Notes under the pieces: model-generated
What the model saw: only the letters and a program-made list of their open reading frames with translations
The model's database searches: none
Told to the model about the DNA's origin: nothing
Made by a program: the position numbers and the translations under genes
Shown here: positions 25,310 to 33,664 of the stretch, piece by piece
Numbering within the stretch: the stretch's first letter is position 1
Layout: the number at the start of each line of letters is the position of its first letter
Assembly: GCA_902786615.1 (NCBI GenBank)
Contig: CADADE010000001.1
Location: forward strand, 1-64,000
DNA: 64,000 bases
Direction: 5' to 3'
Source: Oscillospiraceae bacterium
GTDB taxonomy: Bacteria > Bacillota_A > Clostridia > Oscillospirales > Oscillospiraceae

Positions 25310-26026
25310 TTACTTTTCCATCTTGACCGCCGTGTCGAGGGCGATCTGGATCATATCGTTGAAGCCGGTCTGACGCTCCTCGGGGCTCAGCTCCTGCGAC
25401 TTGTAGAGATGGTCGGAGATGGTGCAGATGCACAGCGCTTTTTTGCCCAGGTAGGCGGCGTTGATGTAAAGCGCGGCGGCTTCCATCTCCACGGCCAGCA
25501 CGCCCATTCTTCTGACGGCGCGGGTACCCTCATAGGATTTGGGGTGGTAGAAGTTGTCGGAGGAGTAGATGTTGCCGACGTGCCAGGTGACGCCTTTTTC
25601 CATGGCGGCGGTGACCGCGTGCTGAATCAGCGTCGGGTCGCCGATCGGGGCGAAGGTGCCGGGAAATTGGAATTGCGTGCCGTAATTGGTGTTGGTGGAG
25701 GCGGCCTGTGCGATGACAATGTCCATGACGTTGACATTATCCTGCAGCGCGCCCGCGGAACCGACGCGGATGATGTTCTCCACGCCGTAGGTGTCGTACA
25801 GCTCCCAGCTGTAGATGCCGATGGAGGGCATGCCCATGCCGGAGGCCATCACGCTCACGGGGACATCCTTCCACTTGCCTGTGTAGCCCTGAACGCCGCG
25901 CACGTTGTTTACAAGGACGGGATCGGTCAGAAAATTTTCCGCGATGTACTTCGAGCGCAGCGGGTCGCCGGGCATGAGAACGGTCTTGGCGAAAGCGCCG
26001 GGTCTTGCGTTGTTATGAGGGGTCAT
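25310..26026 (-). CDS. deoD: Purine nucleoside phosphorylase, DeoD type
   Basis: 238 residues, the normal size of hexameric bacterial PNP. It splits purine (deoxy)nucleosides with phosphate. Motifs: 'VLMPGDPLRSKYIAE' at the start, 'GSAGALQDNV' (phosphate site), 'AVEMEAAALYINA' (ribose site) and 'TISDHLY' with the catalytic Asp. Its own promoter is upstream; it is divergent from udk, so purine and pyrimidine salvage genes sit back to back. Confidence 0.95.
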   Translation of the reverse strand: MTPHNNARPGAFAKTVLMPGDPLRSKYIAENFLTDPVLVNNVRGVQGYTGKWKDVPVSVMASGMGMPSIGIYSWELYDTYGVENIIRVGSAGALQDNVNVMDIVIAQAASTNTNYGTQFQFPGTFAPIGDPTLIQHAVTAAMEKGVTWHVGNIYSSDNFYHPKSYEGTRAVRRMGVLAVEMEAAALYINAAYLGKKALCICTISDHLYKSQELSPEERQTGFNDMIQIALDTAVKMEK

Positions 26027-26070
26027 GTGATTGCCTCCTTATATGGTTTTTTCTTTATTGCGTTTCTTTT

Positions 26071-26098
26071 ATTATATAATAGAAATCGGAAAAGTCAA
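26071..26098 (-). promoter_or_regulatory. Promoter of deoD
   Basis: On the minus strand, -35 TTGACT (26093-26098), 16-base spacer and a perfect -10 TATAAT (26071-26076), 45 bases ahead of the ATG. Confidence 0.75.
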
Positions 26099-26103
26099 AC
26101 AGA

Positions 26104-26132
26104 TTGAAACCGGGCGCGGGATATGGTAAGAT
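26104..26132 (+). promoter_or_regulatory. Promoter of udk-tdk
   Basis: -35 TTGAAA (26104-26109), 17-base spacer, -10 TAAGAT (26127-26132). It lies back to back with the deoD promoter, the two -35 boxes only five bases apart. Confidence 0.6.
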
Positions 26133-26166
26133 AACGGGGAGAAAAACAAAACAGGGGGTTGCTACC

Positions 26167-26799
26167 ATGGATAAGGTTATGGTCATCGGCATCGCCGGCG
26201 GCACCGGCAGCGGCAAGACCACCATCACGCGCAAGCTGATGCAGCGCTTCGGCTCGGACGTCTCGGTGATCTATCACGATAATTACTACAAGGCCCACCA
26301 CAATATGCCCTATGAGGAAAGGGCCAAGCTCAACTACGACCAGCCGGACGCCTTCGACACTGACCAGCTCATTGAAGCGGTGCGGGCGCTCAAAAAGGGC
26401 CGCAGCGTCGTCTGCCCGGTCTATGATTACTCCATCCATGACCGCTCGGAGAAGACCGTCACGGTCAAGCCCGCGAAGGTCGTGATCGTGGAGGGCATTC
26501 TGATCTTTGAGAACAAGGAGCTCTGCAGCCTCATGGATATCAAGGTCTACGTCGACGCGGACGCGGACGTGCGTATCCTGCGCCGCATCGTGCGCGATGT
26601 GCGCGACCGCGGCAGGAGCCTGGAGAGTGTGGTGAACCAGTATCTCAGCACCGTCAAGCCCATGCATGAGCGCTATGTCGAGCCCAGCAAGCGCAACGCC
26701 GACATCATTGTGCCCGAGGGCGGACACAACCGCGTGGCGCTGGAGCTCTTGATGGAGCGTGTGCGCGCGCACCTGGAGGAAAAAACGGACAATGGCTAA
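26167..26799 (+). CDS. udk: Uridine kinase
   Basis: 210 residues. Walker A is 'GIAGGTGSGKTT'; other family motifs are 'YHDNYYKAH', 'FDTDQLIEAV', 'PVYDYSIHDR' and 'VIVEGILIF'. It phosphorylates uridine and cytidine. AGGGGG before ATG 26167 decides the start over an upstream in-frame codon at 26104. Its end overlaps the tdk start by 8 bases. A second, distantly related kinase is at 56012. Confidence 0.93.
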   Translation: MDKVMVIGIAGGTGSGKTTITRKLMQRFGSDVSVIYHDNYYKAHHNMPYEERAKLNYDQPDAFDTDQLIEAVRALKKGRSVVCPVYDYSIHDRSEKTVTVKPAKVVIVEGILIFENKELCSLMDIKVYVDADADVRILRRIVRDVRDRGRSLESVVNQYLSTVKPMHERYVEPSKRNADIIVPEGGHNRVALELLMERVRAHLEEKTDNG

Positions 26800-27373
26800 G
26801 CTCTATTTTAAATACGGGGTTATGGGCTCGTCCAAATCCGCCCAGGCTCTGATCACCAAGTTCAACTATGAGGAGCTGGGCATGACGGTCTGGCTCATCA
26901 AGCCCAGCATCGATACCCGCGACGGAGCGGACAAAATCAGAAGCCGCATCGGTCTCGAGGAGACGGCGCAGGTCATCACACCGGAGGACGACATTGTCGC
27001 CGCCTATCGCGCGGCGGGAAAGCACGACGTCATCATCGCAGACGAGGCGCAGTTTTTCACCCCAGACCAGATCGACGGCCTGCGCGCCCTGGTGGACGAG
27101 GACGATCTGCCGGTTCTGTGCTTCGGGCTTCGCACCGACTTTCTGACGCACTTCTTCCCCGGCGCGCAGAGGCTGATGGAGTTGGCGGACTCCCTGACCG
27201 AGATCAAGACCGTATGCGCCTGCGGGCGCAAGGCCACCGTCAACGCCCGCATCGACGAGCGCGGTCATATCGTCACCGAGGGCAGCCAGGTGCTGCTCGG
27301 CGGAAACGACCGCTATGTCGCCATGTGCCATAAGTGCTGGAAAGATTCAATTGCGAGCCAGGCTCGCAATTGA
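26792..27373 (+). CDS. tdk: Thymidine kinase, type II
   Basis: 193 residues starting 'MAKLYFKYGVMGSSKSAQAL', which contains the P-loop; the usual GSGKS reads GSSKS. 'IIADEAQFF' is the Walker B/catalytic segment, and the zinc ribbon has 'VCACGRK' and 'MCHKC'. It phosphorylates thymidine. GGAGGA lies inside udk, and the ATG at 26792 overlaps udk. Oddly, the last six codons and the stop lie inside a perfect 25-base palindrome (27348-27372), so the C-terminus 'SQARN' comes from a repeat that appears to have inserted at or replaced the original gene end. Confidence 0.93.
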   Translation: MAKLYFKYGVMGSSKSAQALITKFNYEELGMTVWLIKPSIDTRDGADKIRSRIGLEETAQVITPEDDIVAAYRAAGKHDVIIADEAQFFTPDQIDGLRALVDEDDLPVLCFGLRTDFLTHFFPGAQRLMELADSLTEIKTVCACGRKATVNARIDERGHIVTEGSQVLLGGNDRYVAMCHKCWKDSIASQARN

Positions 27374-27660
27374 GAGGCTCGCGCTTGCGTCAGAGAAAGC
27401 TCGCGCCGCTCCGTTTCCGCCAAGCGTGGCGAAAACTGTGCTTTGCTCCCTTCCTCTTCCTTACCAAAATCAAAGCCTATGCTTTGATTTTGAGAGGAAA
27501 ACGGAAGGAACGGAACTGGAGCTTTCCCGGTTCTTTCACAAACCGGGAAAGCGGAATGGAGTGAGTTTCGTTTGACGACGGCGCGAGGCCTCGCACGGCT
27601 CGGCTCAGGGTGTTTTTGCCGAGGCAAAGCCCCGTCAAAAACGATTTTTACTTCTATCGG
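27348..27660. repeat. Palindrome-dense block after tdk
   Basis: At least six perfect or near-perfect hairpins in 310 bases: CAATTGCGAGCC/GGCTCGCAATTG (27348-27372); GTTTCCGCCA/TGGCGAAAAC (27413-27436, one mismatch); AAAATCAAAGC/GCTTTGATTTT (27466-27491); GCTTTCCCGGTT/AACCGGGAAAGC (27521-27552); GCGAGG/CCTCGC (27583-27594); TTTGCC/GGCAAA (27615-27628). Flanking segments CCTTCC and GGAAGG could close an outer stem. No reading frame is convincing. It could be a composite of interspersed repeats, a structured RNA, or an elaborate terminator. Confidence 0.6.
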
Positions 27661-27689
27661 TTAAAGACAGCGCAAGGGAGGCCAAAAAC

Positions 27690-28322
27690 ATGCTTGACAA
27701 CATCACCATCAACGAACACAGCAGCATCCGCATCGACGACAAGGTCGTCGCCTATATCGACCCCTTCCGTCTGAAGGAGGAGCGGCACGACGCCGATCTC
27801 ATCCTCTTCACCCATCCGCATTATGACCACTTCTCGCCGGAGGATTTCCGCAAGGCGGCGAAGGCGGACACGATTTACGTCTGTCCCCTTTCCATGAAGC
27901 GGGAGGCGCTGGACGCCGGCATCGCGCCGGGGCAGCTTCGCACCCTGGAGGCGGAGGAAAACCTCGGAATCCTGGGCATTGAGATCGAAGGGGTGCCCGC
28001 CTACAACACCAACAAGCCCAACCACCCGAAGGAGAAGGGCTGGCTCGGCTATGTGCTGGAGATCGGGCCGCATCAGATCTACATCGCAGGCGATACCGAT
28101 CGCATCCCGGAGGGTGAGGCCGTGCAGTGCGACATCGCCCTGGTTCCCATCGGCGGCACCTACACCATGAACGCCGCAGAGGCGGCGGCGTTCGTTAACG
28201 CCCTGCGCCCGCACACGGTCATTCCCACGCATTACGCCAGCATCGTCGGCTCCCTCGACGATGCGCGGGAGTTTGTCAAACACCTTGACCGCGGGATCGA
28301 GGTCTGCCTCAAAATCGAGTAA
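27690..28322 (+). CDS. Metallo-beta-lactamase-fold hydrolase
   Basis: 210 residues. The zinc motif HxHxDH is 'FTHPHYDHFSPED' (His-Pro-His-Tyr-Asp-His), with further ligands in 'IAGDTD' and 'PTHYASI'. The fold resembles UlaG/YtkL-like MBL hydrolases. The substrate cannot be told from sequence. It has no linked pathway gene: the palindrome block is upstream and a convergent TRAP operon downstream. GGGAGG precedes ATG 27690. Confidence 0.88.
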   Translation: MLDNITINEHSSIRIDDKVVAYIDPFRLKEERHDADLILFTHPHYDHFSPEDFRKAAKADTIYVCPLSMKREALDAGIAPGQLRTLEAEENLGILGIEIEGVPAYNTNKPNHPKEKGWLGYVLEIGPHQIYIAGDTDRIPEGEAVQCDIALVPIGGTYTMNAAEAAAFVNALRPHTVIPTHYASIVGSLDDAREFVKHLDRGIEVCLKIE

Positions 28323-28338
28323 AGAGAAGCAACAGAAG

Positions 28339-28372
28339 AAATCGGAGCGCCGGGCGGCGCTCCGATTTCTTT
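28339..28372. terminator. Terminator between the MBL hydrolase and the DctM gene
   Basis: A 14-bp stem GAAATCGGAGCGCC (28339-28352) and GGCGCTCCGATTTC (28357-28370). T-rich bases follow on the plus strand. It overlaps the DctM stop at 28371. Confidence 0.85.
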
Positions 28373-29699
28373 ACATGGAAATGGAATTGTTGATCGGGCC
28401 GTAGATCAGATCCGGCACCACGGTGACAAGCACCGGGATGAAGGTGATCAGCAGCAGTACCAGGAACAGACACAGGATGAACGGCCAGACCTCCTTGATA
28501 AAGTCTCCGACACGGCAGCCGGTGATGCCGCAGGTGGTGAACATCATGGAACCAAAGGGAGGCGTGATGCCGCCGATCATGATGTTGACGATGCAGACAA
28601 GACCGAAGTGGATCGTATCGACGCCGAGATTCTGCGCCACGGGCAGAAGCAGGGGCGTGGCGATCATCAGGGCCGCGCCGCCTTCCAGGAACATGCCCAT
28701 GACCAGCAGCACCAGGTTCACCAGCATCAGGAACACATACTTGTTCGTGGTGAGGTTCGTGATGGAGGCCGCGACAATCTTCGGCAGGTTCACATAGCTC
28801 ATGTAATTGCCGAAGGTGGAGGCGGAGACCATGATCAGCACGACGCTGGAGGTACCCGCGATGGTGTCGAGCAGGATGGGGATAAAGTGCTCTTTGAAGT
28901 TGAGCTTCTTATACACAAACTTGCCGATCACAAAGCAGTACAGCACCGCAACCGCGCCGCCCTCGGCTGGGGTGAACAGGCCGAAGCGCATGCCGAGGAT
29001 GATGCCGAAGGGGAAGAACAGACCCCAGAAGGAGATGAACGCCTGCTTGAGCACTTCCTTTATGGGCGGGAACTTGTCGCGCGTGGTGGGGTAGTTGCGG
29101 CGGTGGGCGATGATGGTCACGACGATCATCATGGATACGCTCATCAGGATGCCGGGGACATAGCCGGCGGCAAAGATGCGGCCCAGGGACGCCTGCGCGA
29201 TCAGGGAGTAGACGATCAGGTTGACGCCGGGCGGGATAACGGGCGTGGCTGCGGACGAGGCCGCGGTGATCGCCGCGGAGAAAGCCTTGGAGTAGCCGCG
29301 CTTTTCCATCTCGGGCACCAGCATCTTCGACTGCATGGCGCAGTCCGCGTTGGCAGAGCCCGAGCAGCCGCCCATCAGCATGCTCAAGAGCACGTTGACC
29401 TGGGCAAGCCCGCCCTTCATGTGGCCCGTCACACACTCACAGAAGTCCATCATCTTGTCGCTGATACCGCCGTAGTTCATGACCGAGCCGGACATGACGA
29501 AGAAGGGGATGGCCAGCATCGAGAAGGACTGCGTGGAGTTCATGACCTTCTGCAGGATCGTCCAGGGCTGGACGCCGTTGTTGATGAACAGGAAGTAGAA
29601 GAAGGTGGAGCCGAAGAGCGCGTACACAATGGGCATGCCCATGAAGTACAGAATGAAGACCAGAAAGACGGGGATCAGGTTCACGAAGCTCAACGTCAT
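28371..29699 (-). CDS. TRAP transporter large permease (DctM type)
   Basis: 442 residues with about 12 membrane segments. 'GSANADCAMQSKMLVPEM', 'TPVIPPGVNLIVYS' and 'VNIMIGGITPPFGSMMFT' are typical of DctM subunits. It is the ion-coupled channel part of the tripartite transporter. The ATG overlaps the DctQ stop by one base, so the two permease subunits are translated together. The substrate class is C4-dicarboxylate-like acids in general, not determined here. Confidence 0.92.
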   Translation of the reverse strand: MTLSFVNLIPVFLVFILYFMGMPIVYALFGSTFFYFLFINNGVQPWTILQKVMNSTQSFSMLAIPFFVMSGSVMNYGGISDKMMDFCECVTGHMKGGLAQVNVLLSMLMGGCSGSANADCAMQSKMLVPEMEKRGYSKAFSAAITAASSAATPVIPPGVNLIVYSLIAQASLGRIFAAGYVPGILMSVSMMIVVTIIAHRRNYPTTRDKFPPIKEVLKQAFISFWGLFFPFGIILGMRFGLFTPAEGGAVAVLYCFVIGKFVYKKLNFKEHFIPILLDTIAGTSSVVLIMVSASTFGNYMSYVNLPKIVAASITNLTTNKYVFLMLVNLVLLVMGMFLEGGAALMIATPLLLPVAQNLGVDTIHFGLVCIVNIMIGGITPPFGSMMFTTCGITGCRVGDFIKEVWPFILCLFLVLLLITFIPVLVTVVPDLIYGPINNSISM

Positions 29700-30286
29700 C
29701 AGTATGCGCCCCCTTCCTCAATTTCCGCGGGTTTGTCTTCGGCCCTGGGCTTGAGGATGTGCAGCCGGTCGCGCAGGAAGGCCACAACAGAGTAGAGCAG
29801 GGACAGGCCGAAGCCGAGCGGCACGGCGACGCCGGTGTACCACTTGGGAATGCGCAGCGTGTCCGTGTAGGTGAGCTTCACCTTGCCCCAGGTGAATACC
29901 CCGTCCTTGATGGCGAACATGATGCCGCGCTTAAAGATCAGGTTCAGAACATACTGGGTGCTGATATAGGTCAGCAGCAGCAGAATGGCGATCTCGAGCA
30001 GCTCCACAATGACCTCGATCACCGTCTTGGCCGGGCCGTGGACAAGGTTCACCACGATGTCGACGCCCAGATGGGCCTTGCGGCGGTGAGCGTAGGCGCT
30101 GCCCATGAACACCGTCCACACGAAAAGACTCGTCACGACCTCGTCCGTCCACTTGATGGGGTTATTGAGGAAGTAACGGAAGATGACGTTCACATTGACC
30201 AGGATGACGCAGAGCGTCAGCGTGGTGCCGCAGATGATTGCGTCAAGGTTATGGATTATAAAAATTGGCGTGATTTTCTTTTTCAT
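29699..30286 (-). CDS. TRAP transporter small permease (DctQ type)
   Basis: 195 residues with four membrane segments (about 12-34, 48-66, 88-108, 150-172) and 'RYFLNNPIKWTDEVVTSLFV', the DctQ hallmark with its Trp/Glu. AAGGA precedes ATG 30286; a TTG six bases earlier is the alternative. It lies between the receptor gene and DctM. Confidence 0.9.
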   Translation of the reverse strand: MKKKITPIFIIHNLDAIICGTTLTLCVILVNVNVIFRYFLNNPIKWTDEVVTSLFVWTVFMGSAYAHRRKAHLGVDIVVNLVHGPAKTVIEVIVELLEIAILLLLTYISTQYVLNLIFKRGIMFAIKDGVFTWGKVKLTYTDTLRIPKWYTGVAVPLGFGLSLLYSVVAFLRDRLHILKPRAEDKPAEIEEGGAY

Positions 30287-30339
30287 AGGCAAAATCCTTA
30301 AAAAAAGCTTGAACTGCCAATACCGTATAGACCGGACAT

Positions 30340-30366
30340 GGACTGCCCGTTAGAAACAGGCAGTCC
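30340..30366 (-). promoter_or_regulatory. Stem-loop between the receptor and permease genes
   Basis: GGACTGCC (30340-30347) pairs with GGCAGTCC (30359-30366) in the 119-base gap between dctP and dctQ. There is no T tract. Such hairpins usually protect the receptor message so that more receptor than permease is made. Confidence 0.5.
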
Positions 30367-30405
30367 AGCCGTTATACAAGGTTTAATTGGTATGTGCAGC
30401 CGCGA

Positions 30406-31437
30406 TTACTTGCTCGCGCGGAAGTTGTTGATGAGGTCAACCAGCTGCTGATGCAGCTCAGGATTGGCGCCGTACTCCTCCACGATCCAGTCGTAAACAG
30501 GAGCGCAGGCTTCGGTGAAGGCGTCGATATCGACTTCGTTCCAGGTGACGCCGGCTTCGTCCTTCATCTTCTGGATCTGGACGGCTTCGTCGTCAGCGCA
30601 GGAGGTCTGCTCCCACAGACCGCACTCAAGCGCGCACTCGTCGAGGATGTTGCGCCACTTCTCGGGCATCTCTTCATACACATCCTGCGCCATGAAGAGC
30701 CAACGGGTGGCGATGAAGTGGTTGGTCAGCGCGACCTTCTTTACCAGCTCATAGGGAGCGCCGGCACCCGCGAGGGTGGAGGTGGAGCCTTCAAAGCCGT
30801 CGACAAGGCCGGAGGAGATGGAGGAGAGGCATTCGGTGAAGCTCATGGGAACGGGAGTGGCACCCAGGCACTCGATGGTCTTGATGAACAGGGAGGCCGT
30901 GGTGGAGCGCAGCTTCACGCCCTTGAGATCCTCGGGCTTGGTGATGTCGAGGTTCGTGACGACGGAGCGGTAGCCGAAGGAGTAGTGGGTGTCGAGGATG
31001 TGGATGTTCTCCTCCGCCAGCTTCTCCTTCACGCCCTTGACGATGTCGGAATCCATGACGTAGTTGTATTCTTCGTCGTTGTTGTAGAGCATCGGTCCGA
31101 CGAGGACGGCGCAGTCGCCGACCCAGTCAGCAAAGAGGGAGGGCTCCTCCAGACCGATCCACTTGTCGCCGTTGACGGCGTGGACGACGGAGTCACGGTA
31201 GCAGTCGAGCTCGTTGAGGCCGTGGAAGGTGACCTTTACGTGGCCTTCGGTCTTCTCGGTGACCATTTCGGCGAACTTCTCGGCGGCCTTGTAGTTCCAT
31301 TCCTTGGGGTTGAAGACGTTGGAGTAGGTCAGCTCAATGTAATAATCGTCCGCGTCATCAGCGAAGGCGGCGGGGGAGAAGGCGCACAGCGCCATAAGCA
31401 TGCTCAGCGTCAGGATCAGCGCGAGTACCTTTTTCAT
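30406..31437 (-). CDS. TRAP solute-binding protein, DctP type
   Basis: 343 residues. Signal peptide 'MKKVLALILTLSMLMALCAF' ends in AFA; there is no lipobox. The mature domain has 'LKGVKLRSTTASLFIKTIEC', containing the conserved Arg that binds the ligand carboxylate, and 'SSGLVDGFEGS'. AAAGGGGG precedes ATG 31437. That start overlaps the stop of a 28-codon reading frame (ATGA), so its translation is probably coupled to the small peptide. A longer upstream frame to 31596 has no start signal. Confidence 0.9.
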   Translation of the reverse strand: MKKVLALILTLSMLMALCAFSPAAFADDADDYYIELTYSNVFNPKEWNYKAAEKFAEMVTEKTEGHVKVTFHGLNELDCYRDSVVHAVNGDKWIGLEEPSLFADWVGDCAVLVGPMLYNNDEEYNYVMDSDIVKGVKEKLAEENIHILDTHYSFGYRSVVTNLDITKPEDLKGVKLRSTTASLFIKTIECLGATPVPMSFTECLSSISSGLVDGFEGSTSTLAGAGAPYELVKKVALTNHFIATRWLFMAQDVYEEMPEKWRNILDECALECGLWEQTSCADDEAVQIQKMKDEAGVTWNEVDIDAFTEACAPVYDWIVEEYGANPELHQQLVDLINNFRASK

Positions 31438-31520
31438 TCGGACTCGCCCCCTTTCATAAAGAAAGCGCACAGCGCCACGATCGCGGCCAGTGCCAGGATC
31501 AGCGGGATAAATTTCTTCAT
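31434..31520 (-). CDS. 28-residue hydrophobic peptide coupled to dctP
   Basis: ATG 31520 follows AAAGGAG with nine bases spacing. The peptide is 'MKKFIPLILALAAIVALCAF' plus FMKGGESE: a basic start, a single membrane segment of about 20 residues and an acidic end. The TGA overlaps the ATG of dctP as ATGA. Good initiation signal, membrane character and coupling argue that it is translated. It may be a small membrane subunit, a leader peptide, or a duplicated signal-peptide remnant; its N-terminus resembles that of DctP. Confidence 0.6.
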   Translation of the reverse strand: MKKFIPLILALAAIVALCAFFMKGGESE

Positions 31521-31795
31521 GTTGTCTTGCTCCTTTCATAACTTTTTGTACCGGTAAGGCTGTCCGGTGTCCGCATGCCGATCGGAAGGGGAACACCCTT
31601 CTTCATAAGCATTTCAGACCCGTGAACAAACCTTTTTGACAAGTATAACTTACACCAGTTTGCACATATCTGTCAACTCAAACGAATTTTTGAAGAGATT
31701 TTTTGGCATGATTCACAAAAAACAGACACACTTTTTGTGAACGATATTTCCTTGACACGCCTGCCCGGAGCCGTGACAGAGAAACGCGCCGCGGC

Positions 31796-31824
31796 TTGCA
31801 CTTTCCTGTCGGACGTGATACAAT
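31796..31824 (+). promoter_or_regulatory. Promoter for the YcxB-like gene
   Basis: -35 TTGCAC (31796-31801), 17-base spacer, -10 TACAAT (31819-31824), 50 bases before ATG 31875. The rest of the 350-base gap back to the dctP peptide holds nothing else clear; a TTGACA at 31676 on the minus strand may belong to the dctP promoter but its -10 is poor. Confidence 0.6.
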
Positions 31825-31874
31825 TCAATATAAATAATGGGTCAGTGTTGGCCGGTGACGGGAGGCGAAGGGCA

Positions 31875-32453
31875 ATGGAGGGCTTTGCGGTGGAGATGCG
31901 GCATGACCGGAAGACGCTGGTCGCCCTGTCCCACATGCAGTATGATCTCTTCTGCGGCCGAAACCGCGCGGCGCGCAGCCTCCTGAGTCTGCTGCTGATC
32001 GTCCTTGCCATCCTCTACGGCGGCGGGAGCGTCTGGAGCCTCCTGCTCATCGGCTACGGCTGCTATCTGATGACCTCTACCTACGCCGCCTCCAACCGCA
32101 CGGCCCACAAAATCGCCGATCAGCTTGAGGCGGCGGGACAGCCCCTGCCCGCGTCCCGCTATGTCTTCGAGAAAAGCAAAATGCGCATTTTTAACCTCTC
32201 CGACGGGGAGGAGCTGGACGCCCTGCCGTACAGCGAGGTGCTGCGCATCGGGGAAGATATGGAAGCCTATTACCTCTTCCGCAGCGAATACGGCGGCTAC
32301 CGCATCCCCAAGGAGCAGCTGGGGAAGCGGGAGGACGAATTTCGCCGCTTTATCCAGGACAGGACCGGCAAGCTCATCATGCGCCGCGTGACGCCGCTCA
32401 ACCGCGTGCGCCAGTGGCTGCATTCCCGCAATCAGGAGCCCACGCACCTGTAA
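31875..32453 (+). CDS. YcxB-like membrane protein
   Basis: 192 residues. Two close membrane segments (about 32-50 and 53-70) are followed by a YcxB-like C-terminal domain: 'LPYSEVLRIGEDMEAYYLFR' and 'YRIPKEQL'. Function is not known to me; the family is common in Clostridia. GGAGGCG before ATG 31875 decides the start. It precedes alr by 61 bases and may be cotranscribed with the wall genes. Confidence 0.72.
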   Translation: MEGFAVEMRHDRKTLVALSHMQYDLFCGRNRAARSLLSLLLIVLAILYGGGSVWSLLLIGYGCYLMTSTYAASNRTAHKIADQLEAAGQPLPASRYVFEKSKMRIFNLSDGEELDALPYSEVLRIGEDMEAYYLFRSEYGGYRIPKEQLGKREDEFRRFIQDRTGKLIMRRVTPLNRVRQWLHSRNQEPTHL

Positions 32454-32514
32454 CAGGAACCAATCCCGCCCTGTCGGCATAGACTGACAGAGGCCGCTGA
32501 AATAAGGTGAAACC

Positions 32515-33648
32515 ATGAAAGAACCCGAAAAAAGATGCTGGGCTGAAATCAGCCCGGAGAATATCCTGCACAACGTCCGGGCGATCCGGGCGGCGCTGCC
32601 TGCGGGCTGCCGCTTTCTCGGCGTGGTGAAGGCCGACGCCTACGGCCACGGCGCGGTGGAGACGGCGAAGCTGCTGGAGGGCGCGGGCGCGGACTATCTT
32701 GCCGTGGCCTGCCTGGACGAGGCGCTGGAGCTTCGCGCGGCTGGGATCAGAATGCCGATCCTGATCCTCGGCCACACCCCGGCAAAATATACCGCCATGC
32801 TCTCAGAGCACAGGATCACCCAAGCCGTCACCGGGCTTGAGGAGGCCAGGGCCTTTTCCAAAGCGGCGCAGGCTGACGGCGGCGTTTTGAAGGTACATAT
32901 GGCGGTGGACACCGGCATGTCCCGCCTCGGCTTTCTCTGCACCGGGGCGGATTTCGCCCGGGGCACGGCGGAGCTTGTCGAGGCCTGCAGACTGCCGGGC
33001 CTGGACCCGGAGGGCGTGTTCACCCACTTCGCCGTCTCTGACGAGGCGGGCGAGGAAAACGAGCGCTATACAAGAGAGCAGTTTGAATGCTTCCTTGCGG
33101 CGATCGACGCCGCGCGGGAGCAGGGCGTCCGCTTCGCGCTGCGCCACTGCGCAAACTCCGGCGCGGTGCTGCATGACATGCCGGAATTCGCCCTGGACAT
33201 GGTGCGCCCGGGTCTGCTGCTCTACGGCTACGGGGACGAGGAAGGAAAACTCGGCCTCAGGCCCTGCATGCGCCTGATGACGCGGGTGCTCACCGTCAAG
33301 CGCTACGCCCCCGGCACCACGGTGAGCTACGGGCGGCGCTTTACCACCGAGCGGGAGACGCGCATGGGCGTGCTCGGCGTCGGCTATGCCGACGGACTGC
33401 CGCGCCTGAGCTCCAACCGCTGCGCCTACGCCGTCGGCGGGGGACTTGCGCCCCAGCGCGGGAGCATCTGCATGGACATGTGCATGGTCGATCTCACCGA
33501 TCTGCCCGGGGTGCAGGCGGGGGACGAGGCGGAGATTTTCGGTGCGCGCGCCGACCTCAATCTTCTCTCGCAGGCGGCGCAGACCATCCCCTATGAGCTG
33601 CTGTGCGCGGTATCCAAGCGCGTGCCGCGGGTCATGAAAAACTTTTGA
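32515..33648 (+). CDS. alr: Alanine racemase
   Basis: 377 residues. PLP is carried by Lys39 in 'VVKADAYGHG'. The catalytic Tyr on the other side is in 'GVGYADGLPR', and 'CMDMCMVDL' is the usual dimer-site sequence. It makes D-alanine for peptidoglycan; ddl follows 16 bases later, so both steps from L-Ala to D-Ala-D-Ala are coded together. AAGGTG is a weak ribosome binding site. Confidence 0.95.
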   Translation: MKEPEKRCWAEISPENILHNVRAIRAALPAGCRFLGVVKADAYGHGAVETAKLLEGAGADYLAVACLDEALELRAAGIRMPILILGHTPAKYTAMLSEHRITQAVTGLEEARAFSKAAQADGGVLKVHMAVDTGMSRLGFLCTGADFARGTAELVEACRLPGLDPEGVFTHFAVSDEAGEENERYTREQFECFLAAIDAAREQGVRFALRHCANSGAVLHDMPEFALDMVRPGLLLYGYGDEEGKLGLRPCMRLMTRVLTVKRYAPGTTVSYGRRFTTERETRMGVLGVGYADGLPRLSSNRCAYAVGGGLAPQRGSICMDMCMVDLTDLPGVQAGDEAEIFGARADLNLLSQAAQTIPYELLCAVSKRVPRVMKNF

Positions 33649-33664
33649 AAGGGCTTTTTCCTGT

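Noticed and set aside
31752..31757. TTGACA as a -35 box for the YcxB-like gene
   Set aside because: No acceptable -10 lies 16-18 bases downstream; the pair TTGCAC/TACAAT at 31796-31824 is better.
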